This document shows, one piece after another, positions 1-6,553 of a stretch of DNA of 8,766 nucleotides (the first letter of the stretch is position 1; every line of letters starts with the position of its first letter). Origin of the DNA: Pseudomonadota bacterium. Its GTDB lineage: Bacteria; Pseudomonadota; Alphaproteobacteria; Acetobacterales; Acetobacteraceae. A program made the translations under genes and the position numbers. The notes below the pieces were generated by a model, which was not told the DNA's origin, did not search any database, and saw only the letters and a list, made by a program, of their open reading frames with translations. The stretch covers positions 1 to 8,766 of the forward strand of contig JAJZFF010000432.1 of assembly GCA_021805485.1 (NCBI GenBank). The letters run 5' to 3'.

Positions 1-1241
1 CCTGGCGTCTGCCGGTCGCCGGCACCGCACTGGCCCTGATCCTCACCGCCATCGTCACGGTCGGTATGGCCGCCGCCGGCACCGGTCCGTTCGTCGTCGA
101 ATCCGCGCGCGATCCCGCCGCCTTCGCCTGGATCACCCCGCCGCAGGTTGCCCAGCTCTATCTTGCCTGCATCGCGGTCAGCGGTTTCGCCGCCACCGCC
201 GGCCGCCAGCAGATCAACCGGCTTCGCCGCGCCGTCGCCGCCCGCGCCGCCCGGCTGCGCGACAGCGAGCTGCGGACGCGGGTCCTGGCCGAAAGCTCCT
301 CCGACATCATCCTGCGCATCGGTATTGATGGCCTGCCCCGGTATATCTCTCCCGCCGTTACCGAGATGCTGGGCTGGAGCGTCGCCGAGGTCATGGGCAG
401 CGACTGGCGCGCCCTCATTCACCCCGACGACCAGCGCGAAGTGAGGCGGATGCTCGGCCAGGCCGGTCGGGAGGCTGCCTCCGTCGGCTTTCGCTACCGG
501 CGACGACACAAGAACGGGTCCTATGTCTGGGTGGAAACGCGCACACGCGCCCGCAAGGATCCTGCGACCGGCGCCGTGCTCGAATACATCGCCAACATTC
601 GGGACGTCACGGCGCAGAAAGCAGCCGAGGAAGCGCTCGCGGAAGCCCATGCCCGCCTGGCTCAGCTGGCGACGACCGACGGGCTCACCAGCCTGCCCAA
701 CCGCCGCAGTTTCGATAGCGCGCTGGCCGGCGAATGGCAGCGCGCGCGCCGGGAATTGATCCCCGTCTCGCTGCTAATGATCGACGTCGACTGTTTCAAG
801 AAGTTCAACGACCATTTCGGCCATCTCGCCGGAGACGATTGCCTGCGTGCGGTCGCCGATGCCATCCGCGGCGCGGTGCATCGCGCCTGGGACACGGTGG
901 CGCGGTTCGGCGGCGAGGAGTTCGCCGTGCTGCTGCCCGCCACCGATTCGATGGGGGCGATGCACATCGCCGAGGCCATGCGGCGCGCGGTGCGCGCCCG
1001 GGAGCTACTCCATCCGGAGAGCCCCAACGGAATCGTCACCGTCAGCATCGGCGTCGCGACGGAGGATACCGAGCATTACGCCACCGCGGAGGCCCTGATC
1101 GCCGCGGCGGATGCGGCGCTCTATGCCGCCAAGTCGGCCGGGCGGGACCGCGTCATGGTCGCCCCGGCGTCGGCGCCCCTGGTGCAGATCGGCGCCGTGC
1201 CGCCCGGCACCGCGCACCAGCTGGTGCCGACCCGCGCCTGA
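1..1241 (+). CDS. Membrane-bound PAS-GGDEF diguanylate cyclase, 5' partial (MASE1-like N-terminus)
   Basis: The product should make cyclic di-GMP from two GTP at the inner membrane. The frame is open from the window edge (first full codon at 3), and the first visible residues form a hydrophobic helix, so the ATG at 66 is internal and the true start lies upstream. Numbering from that internal Met: a periplasmic loop with a GTGPF motif, a second membrane helix (about 28-46) and a basic linker resemble the end of a MASE1 sensor. A PAS domain follows (about 73-190; IHPDD at 118-122, IRDVTAQK at its end), then a GGDEF domain (about 200-365). The active site is intact: D240 in IDVDCFKKFND, D257 in LAGDD, and GGEEF at 282-286. 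R273-x-x-D276, five residues before GGEEF, is a complete inhibitory I-site, so product inhibition is expected. No EAL domain is present. The activity call is strong; the MASE1 name rests on only two helices. Confidence 0.9.
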   Translation, partial: WRLPVAGTALALILTAIVTVGMAAAGTGPFVVESARDPAAFAWITPPQVAQLYLACIAVSGFAATAGRQQINRLRRAVAARAARLRDSELRTRVLAESSSDIILRIGIDGLPRYISPAVTEMLGWSVAEVMGSDWRALIHPDDQREVRRMLGQAGREAASVGFRYRRRHKNGSYVWVETRTRARKDPATGAVLEYIANIRDVTAQKAAEEALAEAHARLAQLATTDGLTSLPNRRSFDSALAGEWQRARRELIPVSLLMIDVDCFKKFNDHFGHLAGDDCLRAVADAIRGAVHRAWDTVARFGGEEFAVLLPATDSMGAMHIAEAMRRAVRARELLHPESPNGIVTVSIGVATEDTEHYATAEALIAAADAALYAAKSAGRDRVMVAPASAPLVQIGAVPPGTAHQLVPTRA

Positions 1242-1261
1242 TCGGCCTCAGCCGCGCGCGC

Positions 1262-1333
1262 CGCGGCCGCGTGAACCGCCAGGAACGGGGCCAGGATCGG
1301 GGGCCAGGATCGGGGGGTCGCCGCGCGGCCGCG
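1262..1333. repeat. Short tandem repeat flanked by two identical 10-bp palindromes
   Basis: The gap between the cyclase and MFS genes holds two copies of the self-complementary CGCGGCCGCG (1262-1271 and 1324-1333). Between them lies a perfect two-copy 13-bp tandem repeat, GGGCCAGGATCGG (1288-1300 and 1301-1313). The two palindromes could pair with each other and form a large stem-loop. No T-run follows, so this is not a convincing intrinsic terminator. In DNA this GC-rich, such short repeats can arise by chance or by slippage. Confidence 0.5.
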
Positions 1334-1380
1334 GGTACGCGACACTCCGGCGGACCATCACGCCGCGGGGGGAAATCGGA

Positions 1381-2658
1381 ATGCCAGACCAACCGGACGG
1401 CGGCCCCGCGCTTGCCGCCGCCCCGCCATGGCGGCGGCTCCTGCTCGCCATCAGCCTCGTGCTGATGGCGTTCGTCCTGCGCGTCCCGGTCGCCAGCGTC
1501 GGCCCGGTGCTGCCGGAGGCGGCCCGCGCGATCGCGCTCTCCGCCGCCGCGAGCAGTGTGCTGACCACGCTGCCCTCGCTCTGCTTCGGCATCTTCAGCC
1601 CGCTCGCCGCGGTGCTGCGGCGGCGGATCGGCATCGAGCGCGGGATCCTGGCCGCACTCCTCGCCATCGCCGCCGGCACCGCGCTGCGCGGCATCGCCGA
1701 GGCGCCGTTCCTGTTCGGCGGCCAGATTCTCGCCTGCCTCGGCATCGCCATCGTCAACGTGCTGCTGCCCGGCCTGGTGAAGCAGGATTTCCCCGGCCAG
1801 GCGGCGCTGATGACGGGGCTCTACGTCACCGCGCTTTGCGGCGGGGCGGCCGTGGCCGCTGCGTTCACGGTGCCGCTTCGGCTGGCGTTCGGCGGATCGT
1901 GGGCGGGGGCGCTGGCGGTCTGGGCCATCCCGGCCGTCATCGCGGCGGCACTGTGGGCGCCTAATCTCCCGGCCAGGGTCAGCGCCAGCAGGGCGCATCG
2001 GATCGTCGTGCGCGGGCTGTGGCGGGACGCCCTGGCGTGGCAATTGACGCTGTTCATGGGCCTGCAATCCGCCTTCGCCTATATCGGCTTCGGCTGGCTG
2101 GCGCCGATGCTGCGCGACCGGGGGCTTTCGGCGCGGCAGGCGGGCTTCGTGCTGGCGGCGAACGTGCTCGCCCAAGCGGTCTCATCGCTGGTGGCGCCGA
2201 CCCTGGCGACACGGCGGCGAGACCAGCGGGCGATCAATCTGGTCGCGGTCGTGGTCTGCACGCTTGGCTTCGAGGCCTGCATCTTTGGCCCGCTGTCGCT
2301 CGCCTGGCTCGCCTCGACCGCCTTCGGCCTGGCGCAGGGAGCGCTCTTCGCCGTCGGGCTGACCATGATCGTGCTGCGCGCCGCCGATGCCCCCGTCGCG
2401 GCGGAGCTTTCGGCGATGGCCCAGACGATCGGCTACAGCGTGGCGTCGCTCGGACCTCTGGCGGCCGGGCTGCTGCGCGGCGCGACCGGCAACTGGAACG
2501 CGGTCGGCGCGCTCGGGCTGGCGATGGGCGTGGCGCTGGCCGCCGCCGGCCTGGGCGCCGGACGGGCGATCCAGGTCCGGGCGGTCAGCGCGGCGCTGCC
2601 CTACGCGGCGAGGTCTGGCAGCCCGGCCAGCGATTCGGCCAAGGCGGCCTCGTCGTAG
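1381..2658 (+). CDS. MFS transporter, CynX/NimT (cyanate permease-like) family
   Basis: This is a predicted 425-residue inner-membrane transporter of the major facilitator superfamily with about 12 hydrophobic segments. The ATG at 1381 is chosen because GGGGGGA lies 7 nt upstream (1367-1373) and the hydrophobic region starts soon after; the frame is open further 5' but there overlaps the cyclase gene and lacks membrane character. Family marks are R34 and G41-P42 in [13 protein letters not shown] of helix 1, [15 protein letters not shown] (about 62-76), the loop RRRIGIERG, and [17 protein letters not shown] (about 132-148), all typical of the CynX/NimT branch. That branch includes cyanate and 2-nitroimidazole transporters, but no cynS or other substrate gene is nearby, so the substrate is unknown. 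The last 20 or so residues are encoded opposite the 3' end of the convergent trpB gene and look unconserved. Confidence 0.88.
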   Translation: MPDQPDGGPALAAAPPWRRLLLAISLVLMAFVLRVPVASVGPVLPEAARAIALSAAASSVLTTLPSLCFGIFSPLAAVLRRRIGIERGILAALLAIAAGTALRGIAEAPFLFGGQILACLGIAIVNVLLPGLVKQDFPGQAALMTGLYVTALCGGAAVAAAFTVPLRLAFGGSWAGALAVWAIPAVIAAALWAPNLPARVSASRAHRIVVRGLWRDALAWQLTLFMGLQSAFAYIGFGWLAPMLRDRGLSARQAGFVLAANVLAQAVSSLVAPTLATRRRDQRAINLVAVVVCTLGFEACIFGPLSLAWLASTAFGLAQGALFAVGLTMIVLRAADAPVAAELSAMAQTIGYSVASLGPLAAGLLRGATGNWNAVGALGLAMGVALAAAGLGAGRAIQVRAVSAALPYAARSGSPASDSAKAASS

Positions 2659-3965
2659 GCGCGGTCCTCCAGTTTGCCGGCGGAGTAGTCCATGTAGGCC
2701 TGCATGTCGAAATGGCCGTGGCCGCAGAGATTGAACAGGATGGCGCGGGAGACGCCCTCCTCCTTGCAGCGCAGCGCTTCGTCGATCGCCCCGCGCACGG
2801 CGTGATTGGCCTCCGGCGCCGGCAGGATGCCCTCGGTGCGCGCGAACTGCACCCCGGCCTCGAAGCACTTCGCCTGGGTGTAGGCGCGGGAGTGGATCAG
2901 GCCCAGTTCCTGGGTGAGGCTGACCAGCGGCGCCATGCCGTGATAGCGCAGCCCGCCGGCATGGAAGCCCGGCGGGATGAAGGTCGAGCCCAGCGTGTGC
3001 ATCTTCACCAGCGGCGTGAGATGCCCGGTATCGCCGAAATCATAGGCGTATTTGCCCCGCGTCAGCGATGGGCAGGCGGCCGGCTCGCAGGCGACGACGC
3101 TGACTTTCCGCCCGCCGCGCAGCTCGGCGCCGATGAAGGGAAAAGCGATGCCGGCGAAATTGCTTCCCCCGCCGGTGCAGCCGACGACGATGTCGGGATA
3201 GTCGTCGGCCATCTCGAGCTGGGCGATCGCCTCCTCGCCGATGATGGTCTGGTGCAGCAGCACGTGGTTGAGCACGCTGCCGAGCGCGTATTTGGTGTCC
3301 TCGCGCTGGGCGGCGACCTCCACCGCCTCGCTGATGGCGATGCCGAGGCTGCCGTTGGAATCGGGGAACTGGGCGAGAATCTGCCGCCCGGCATTGGTCT
3401 CGGTGCTCGGGCTGGCGACGCAGCGCGCGCCCCAGGTCTCCATCAGCGCCCTGCGATAGGGCTTCTGCTGGAAGCTGACCTTGACCATGAACACGTCGAC
3501 CTGGAGCCCGAACACGGCCCCGGCGTAGGCGAGCGCAGAGCCCCATTGCCCGGCGCCGGTTTCCGTGGCGAGGCGGCGGACGCCCTCCTCCTTGTTGTAG
3601 AAGGCCTGCGGCACGGCGGTATTCGGCTTGTGGCTGCCGGCCGGGCTGACGCCCTCGTACTTGTAGTAGATGCGCGCCGGCGTATCGAGCGCCCGCTCCA
3701 GCCGCCGGGCACGGTAGAGCGGCGAGGGCCGCCACTGGCGGTAGACATCGCGGACCGGCCCGGGAATCTCGATATAGCGCTCGGCGGAGACCTCCTGCTG
3801 GATCAGCGCCATGGGAAAGAGCGGCGCGAGGTCGCCAGGGCCGATCGGCTGGTGCGTGCCCGGATGCAAAACCGGTTCCGGCGGACGCGGCAGATCCGCG
3901 ACGAGATTGTACCAAGCCTTCGGAATGCGGGTCTCGTCCAGAACATACTTCACGGTATCGGACAC
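2601..3965 (-). CDS. trpB: TrpB2-type tryptophan synthase beta chain (PLP-dependent)
   Basis: This 454-residue fold-type II PLP enzyme should condense indole with L-serine to give tryptophan in the cytoplasm, or act as a related beta-replacement or serine-dehydrating enzyme. The PLP Schiff-base lysine is K113 in [14 protein letters not shown] (135-142) carries the catalytic glutamate E135, and GCTGGGSN (262-269) is the phosphate-binding loop. The N-terminal extension, [14 protein letters not shown] and C-terminal CGHGHFD (414-420) mark the longer TrpB2 subgroup rather than canonical TrpB1 of about 400 residues. The start is GTG at 3965, with GAGGGG (3975-3980) 9 nt upstream. No trpA or other trp gene is in the window, as is common for TrpB2, so its partner and true role are open. 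The upstream gap (3966-4119) shows no clear promoter or terminator. The 3' end overlaps the convergent MFS gene by 58 bp. Confidence 0.92.
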   Translation of the reverse strand: MSDTVKYVLDETRIPKAWYNLVADLPRPPEPVLHPGTHQPIGPGDLAPLFPMALIQQEVSAERYIEIPGPVRDVYRQWRPSPLYRARRLERALDTPARIYYKYEGVSPAGSHKPNTAVPQAFYNKEEGVRRLATETGAGQWGSALAYAGAVFGLQVDVFMVKVSFQQKPYRRALMETWGARCVASPSTETNAGRQILAQFPDSNGSLGIAISEAVEVAAQREDTKYALGSVLNHVLLHQTIIGEEAIAQLEMADDYPDIVVGCTGGGSNFAGIAFPFIGAELRGGRKVSVVACEPAACPSLTRGKYAYDFGDTGHLTPLVKMHTLGSTFIPPGFHAGGLRYHGMAPLVSLTQELGLIHSRAYTQAKCFEAGVQFARTEGILPAPEANHAVRGAIDEALRCKEEGVSRAILFNLCGHGHFDMQAYMDYSAGKLEDRAYDEAALAESLAGLPDLAA

Positions 3966-4119
3966 GGTGCGTTTCCCCTCGTCGTTCTACTGCCTCGTTG
4001 CGGCGGCACGCGGCGAGGATCGCCCGCGGACCGGAGGGCGTCAATCACGCGCCGGTTGTGCCGCCCCGCCCGCTCGGGAGGACGCCGTCGGGGGAACTCG
4101 CGCGCCAGCCCCGGGGCGA

Positions 4120-4794
4120 TCAGATGGCGATCGGCCGCTCCGGAAAGCAGAGCTGCTCGCGATCGCGCCACCGTGGGCTGACATAATTGATTTCCATCAG
4201 CCGCCGGATGCCGTCGATCGGCCGCGGTTCGAAGCCGTGCCAGGTATTGGCGCCGGGGATGAAAATCACCGCACTGTCGAACTCGGCCGAGGACCGTCCG
4301 ACCCAGCGGCGATCGGCGTCGTAGATGTCCGTGCCCCAATCCGTCGCGTCCGGCCCGGTGCAGAGATAGATCACCATCGAGAACCATTTCTCCGGGATGT
4401 CGCAGTGCGGCTCGAGCCAGGCTCCATCGACGTCCTGGATATACTCGATGCGCAGGAAGCCGCCCTCGACGGCGATCCCGCAGGTCTCGGCGAAGGCTTG
4501 CGCGACCTCGCTTCGCTGCAGTGCCTCGGCGAGGAGCGCGCACGGGCGGTGGCGCGCGATCCGCTCGGCATTGAAGAACGTCCGCTTCTCGTTGAAGGAT
4601 GCGCGTGTGCCATCATGATGCATCACCGCCGGTGGGGCGATCGGCAGGCTGAGGATGCCGACACAGGCGCTCTCCGGCAGCACGTCGCGCAGCCGCCAAT
4701 GCCGGTAGGGCGTTTCCTCGCGCTGGGCGGCGCGGAGGGCGGCGGCGAAATGCGCCGCGACCGAAGCCGGCTGGGGGAGGATAGGAAATTCCAT
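4120..4794 (-). CDS. 2OG-Fe(II) dioxygenase family protein (OxyA in this report)
   Basis: This 224-residue soluble protein has the double-stranded beta-helix signature of Fe(II)/2-oxoglutarate oxygenases, which use O2 and 2OG to hydroxylate a substrate and release succinate and CO2. Predicted iron ligands are H130 and D132 (PHCD) and H186 (TWHGFEP); R197 or R198 in GIRRLMEINYV probably binds the 2OG carboxylate. The N-terminal 110 residues contain an HWRL...PESACVGI stretch I cannot assign. The ATG at 4794 is supported by GGGAGA (4802-4807) 7 nt upstream. The closest superfamily relatives are prolyl-4-hydroxylase-like and aspartyl/asparaginyl hydroxylase-like enzymes; the substrate cannot be read from sequence. 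It lies downstream of a second dioxygenase on the same strand, separated from it by two palindromes. It shares the HxD...WHGF pattern with that neighbour but little else, so they are distant relatives and not a recent duplication. Confidence 0.8.
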   Translation of the reverse strand: MEFPILPQPASVAAHFAAALRAAQREETPYRHWRLRDVLPESACVGILSLPIAPPAVMHHDGTRASFNEKRTFFNAERIARHRPCALLAEALQRSEVAQAFAETCGIAVEGGFLRIEYIQDVDGAWLEPHCDIPEKWFSMVIYLCTGPDATDWGTDIYDADRRWVGRSSAEFDSAVIFIPGANTWHGFEPRPIDGIRRLMEINYVSPRWRDREQLCFPERPIAI

Positions 4795-4822
4795 GCGAGC
4801 GTCTCCCGATCTGCCGAGGTGC

Positions 4823-4875
4823 CTAGAGCACGGTCCGACCTGATGGGTCGATCAGGTCGGACGGTCGTGCTCTAG
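4823..4875. repeat. Imperfect palindrome P1 with CTAGAGCA ends (REP-like hairpin)
   Basis: The left arm (4823-4844) and right arm (4851-4875) pair around a 6-nt loop, GGGTCG. Read inward from each end, both arms run CTAGAGCA, a short spacer, then TCCGACCTGAT. The spacer is 3 nt (CGG) in the left arm and 6 nt (CGACCG) in the right arm, which leaves a 3-nt bulge on one side. It ends 28 nt upstream of the OxyA start codon. There is no T-run, so an intrinsic terminator is unlikely. Confidence 0.85.
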
Positions 4876-4887
4876 AACGATATGACT

Positions 4888-4952
4888 CTAGAGCAACTCA
4901 TCTCCGATTTGCCCGAGCCGAAACGGCTCGGTCAGATCGGAGGTTGCTCTAG
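4888..4952. repeat. Imperfect palindrome P2 with CTAGAGCA ends (REP-like hairpin)
   Basis: The left arm (4888-4920) and right arm (4924-4952) pair around the loop AAA. Read inward, the arms run CTAGAGCA, spacer, TCCGAYYTG, then CCGAGCCG next to the loop. The spacer is 7 nt (ACTCATC) in the left arm and 3 nt (ACC) in the right arm, so the bulge is on the opposite side from P1. The core matches P1 clearly, making them two members of one family. The right-hand CTAG supplies the stop codon of the neighbouring dioxygenase gene. Confidence 0.85.
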
Positions 4953-5629
4953 CCGATCTTCCGCGGCGCCCAGTCGATCACCTGGCGCAGGCCAGGGATC
5001 GACTTCGCCACCGCGCTCAGCGTGTGACGCCAATATTCCCGCCGCACGTACCACTCGGAATCGACGTAGCAGAGCTGAAGACTCATGCGCTGGCCCTTCT
5101 GCGGCAGGAACCCGTGCCAGGAATGATCGCAGACGCGGAACATCAACATGCGGCCGAACTCGGGTGCGAACTCGAAGGCGACATCCTCGCGGTCAGCGCT
5201 GCGCAGCACGCGCAGCCGGCCGCGCTCATAGGGCCACTCGGGGCTGAAGCCGACCAGAACGGTGACGATCTTGTGCTTCGAGTCGGGGTGCGCGTAGCCC
5301 TCGTTGTAGTGCCCCGTGGTATTGCCCATCATCACCACCACGGGTGGGCACTCGCTCAGATCCATGTCGAACTTCGCTTCGACGAGATGGCGGAATCGCG
5401 CGCTCAGCAGATCCTGCACCACACGGCCGAATTGCGGTCCATAGCGCAGCGCCGGCAGCGCGTAGCTGCCGCGATCGGGGATCCGCGGCGCGTCCGCCAG
5501 CACCGGCTGCTTGTATTGCAGCGGGATCGCCTGCTCGACGAAGCTGAAGTCGTACGGATCCCGCCGCAGTTCCGCAGCGGCAATGGCGGCCTCGTCGAGG
5601 AGTTGGAAGGGCGGCTCGGACTGCGCCAT
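4949..5629 (-). CDS. 2OG-Fe(II) dioxygenase, prolyl 4-hydroxylase-like (OxyB in this report)
   Basis: This 226-residue cytoplasmic protein belongs to the Fe(II)/2-oxoglutarate oxygenase superfamily. Iron ligands are predicted as H114 and D116 (AHPDSKHK) and H172 (HSWHGF); R181 in KGQRMSLQL is the likely 2OG-binding residue. The order HxD, then RGRLRVL, then WHGF...QRMSLQ follows the prolyl-hydroxylase type of beta-helix. The ATG at 5629 is preferred because AAGGAG sits 7 nt upstream; the frame could be extended to a TTG at 5722, but that codon is half of an FNR box. The stop TAG lies in the end of palindrome P2, so the last residues may have been set by that element. Two FNR-type boxes lie upstream, between this gene and nrdG. 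The substrate is unknown: protein, small molecule and surface sugar are all possible. The family call is firm, the role is not. Confidence 0.83.
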   Translation of the reverse strand: MAQSEPPFQLLDEAAIAAAELRRDPYDFSFVEQAIPLQYKQPVLADAPRIPDRGSYALPALRYGPQFGRVVQDLLSARFRHLVEAKFDMDLSECPPVVVMMGNTTGHYNEGYAHPDSKHKIVTVLVGFSPEWPYERGRLRVLRSADREDVAFEFAPEFGRMLMFRVCDHSWHGFLPQKGQRMSLQLCYVDSEWYVRREYWRHTLSAVAKSIPGLRQVIDWAPRKIG

Positions 5630-5636
5630 GACGCTG

Positions 5637-5642
5637 CTCCTT
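5637..5642 (-). promoter_or_regulatory. Ribosome binding site of OxyB
   Basis: AAGGAG on the minus strand ends 7 nt before the ATG at 5629. This near-perfect Shine-Dalgarno sequence fixes the start at 5629 and argues against the TTG 93 nt further upstream. A small palindrome (CCGGT-CTG-ACCGG, 5649-5661) lies just upstream in the presumed leader. Confidence 0.85.
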
Positions 5643-5708
5643 GGAGAACCGGTCTGACCGGCATTGCGGACCGGCCGCCATCGGGCAGCAGCCGTGTCGA
5701 GTCTGTCC

Positions 5709-5722
5709 TTGATCTGGATCAA
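5709..5722. promoter_or_regulatory. FNR/FixK-type box upstream of OxyB (proximal)
   Basis: TTGAT-CTGG-ATCAA is an exact match to the FNR-family consensus (TTGAT-N4-ATCAA). Its centre is 86 bp upstream of the OxyB ATG. At class II spacing (32 bp from box centre to -10 centre) the minus strand reads GCCCGA, which is not a credible -10, so a class I position or a repressive role is as likely as classical activation. Confidence 0.75.
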
Positions 5723-5808
5723 GTCCGCCCCATCCGGTTCGGGCCAGCCAACATCAGCCCGGGGTGGGGCAACCGAACACCGAGTAGATCGGGCCGGCGC
5801 CGGCGTCG

Positions 5809-5822
5809 TTGACCTGGATCAA
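5809..5822. promoter_or_regulatory. FNR/Dnr-type box at the 3' end of nrdG (distal)
   Basis: TTGAC-CTGG-ATCAA departs from the FNR consensus at one position, and the TTGAC half resembles sites of the Dnr/NnrR nitric-oxide branch. Its centre (5815.5) is exactly 100 bp from that of the proximal box (5715.5). At class II spacing the minus strand reads TACTCG (5781-5786), a weak but possible -10. The box contains the nrdG stop codon. Confidence 0.6.
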
Positions 5823-6553
5823 GTGCCACCGCCGGCCGAAACCGCGGATGCGCCCGCCGGTACCGGCGCCCGGCGCACTCTCACGGGCAGAATGGCATCC
5901 ATCTCGGCGAGCATTTGATCGGACAAGGGCGCGGCCTCGGCGACGAGCCGGGCATCCGGGCAGCCGGCGCAGCTGAATTCCTGGATCACCCATTCGGCCA
6001 CGCCGCGCGCCGCCAATGTCTCGGCCATCGCGACCATCGCGCGCCGGGACAGCAATGACGGATGGTAGGTGGTGCGGATTTCATAGGCGACGCCGCCGTC
6101 CAGCACCACGTCGAGCGCCAGCAGGAAGCGCCTGCCGACACGGGCCCGCCCGGTCACCAGCCCGGCGAGTTCGGGCGGCGCCTTCCAATCCAGGCCGATC
6201 CAGTCCAGGAGCGGCAGGATCCGCGCCAGCGGGTCGGGCAGCGCGCCGGAGCTGTGCAGCCCGGTGGCGAAGCCGCGGTCTGCGCACTCCGCCAGCGCCG
6301 CATCGAGCCCCGACTGCGAACAGGGCTCGCCGCCGCTGAACACGACGCCGTCGAGCAGTCCGCGCCGCCCCTCCAGCCAGCTCAGGCAGTCCAGCCAGCT
6401 CAACTGCCCCGGCTTCTTCGGGCGCAAATGCGGCGCGTGGCAGTAGCGGCAGGCGAGCGGGCAGCCCTGGAGGTGAACGACGCAGGCCAGCCGCCCTGGA
6501 AAATCCTGGGTGGTGAAACGCGTCAGCCCGCCGATCCGCAGAGACTCACCCAT
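5819..6553 (-). CDS. nrdG: Anaerobic ribonucleotide reductase activating protein (radical SAM)
   Basis: NrdG activates the class III reductase: its [4Fe-4S] cluster cleaves S-adenosylmethionine and the resulting radical abstracts hydrogen from the glycyl residue of NrdD. In this 244-residue protein the cluster motif CxxxCxxC is C31, C35 and C38 (GCPLACRYCHAP), and FSGGEP (72-77) is the SAM-binding GGE motif. N-terminal GLTRFTTQDFPGRLACVV is typical of the longer NrdG type (about 230-250 residues) rather than the short E. coli form of about 155. Two further cysteines, C195 and C198 (SCAGC), lie near the C-terminus. The ATG at 6553 overlaps the end of nrdD by 8 nt in a different frame, so translation is probably coupled and both come from the FNR promoter upstream of nrdD. 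The TGA stop lies inside an FNR-type box. The Ala/Gly-rich tail looks unconserved. Confidence 0.93.
   Translation of the reverse strand: MGESLRIGGLTRFTTQDFPGRLACVVHLQGCPLACRYCHAPHLRPKKPGQLSWLDCLSWLEGRRGLLDGVVFSGGEPCSQSGLDAALAECADRGFATGLHSSGALPDPLARILPLLDWIGLDWKAPPELAGLVTGRARVGRRFLLALDVVLDGGVAYEIRTTYHPSLLSRRAMVAMAETLAARGVAEWVIQEFSCAGCPDARLVAEAAPLSDQMLAEMDAILPVRVRRAPVPAGASAVSAGGGT

Noticed and set aside
1153..2175. 340-residue minus-strand frame across the cyclase/MFS junction
   Set aside because: Very rich in Arg, Gly and Gln, with no domain, and it lies opposite two well-supported genes.
3966..4119. Promoter or attenuator upstream of trpB2
   Set aside because: A GGCGTC/GACGCC pairing with a 38-nt loop and a GCCCCGGGGC palindrome at 4108-4117 are within chance for this GC content; no leader peptide with Trp codons is visible.
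2019..4181. 720-residue plus-strand open frame opposite trpB
   Set aside because: Most of it is the antisense of trpB2, with Asp/Gly/Ala/Arg/Leu-rich composition and no domain; it is a product of high GC and strong codon bias.
3811..4875. 354-residue plus-strand frame opposite OxyA and the start of trpB
   Set aside because: It covers the antisense of the HxD...WHGF dioxygenase and runs through palindrome P1; no family resemblance.
4823..4952. Palindromes P1 and P2 as intrinsic terminators
   Set aside because: Neither stem is followed by a T-run on either strand, and their shared CTAGAGCA ends and opposite bulges fit a repeat family better.
5630..5722. N-terminal extension of OxyB to a TTG codon at 5722
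   Set aside because: The TTG is half of an FNR box, and a strong AAGGAG precedes the ATG at 5629.
5723..5808. Terminator, small gene or riboswitch between the two FNR boxes
   Set aside because: Only weak pairings are present (GTTCGG/CCGAAC and a GC-rich GCCGGCGCCGGC palindrome), with no T-run and no start codon with a ribosome binding site.
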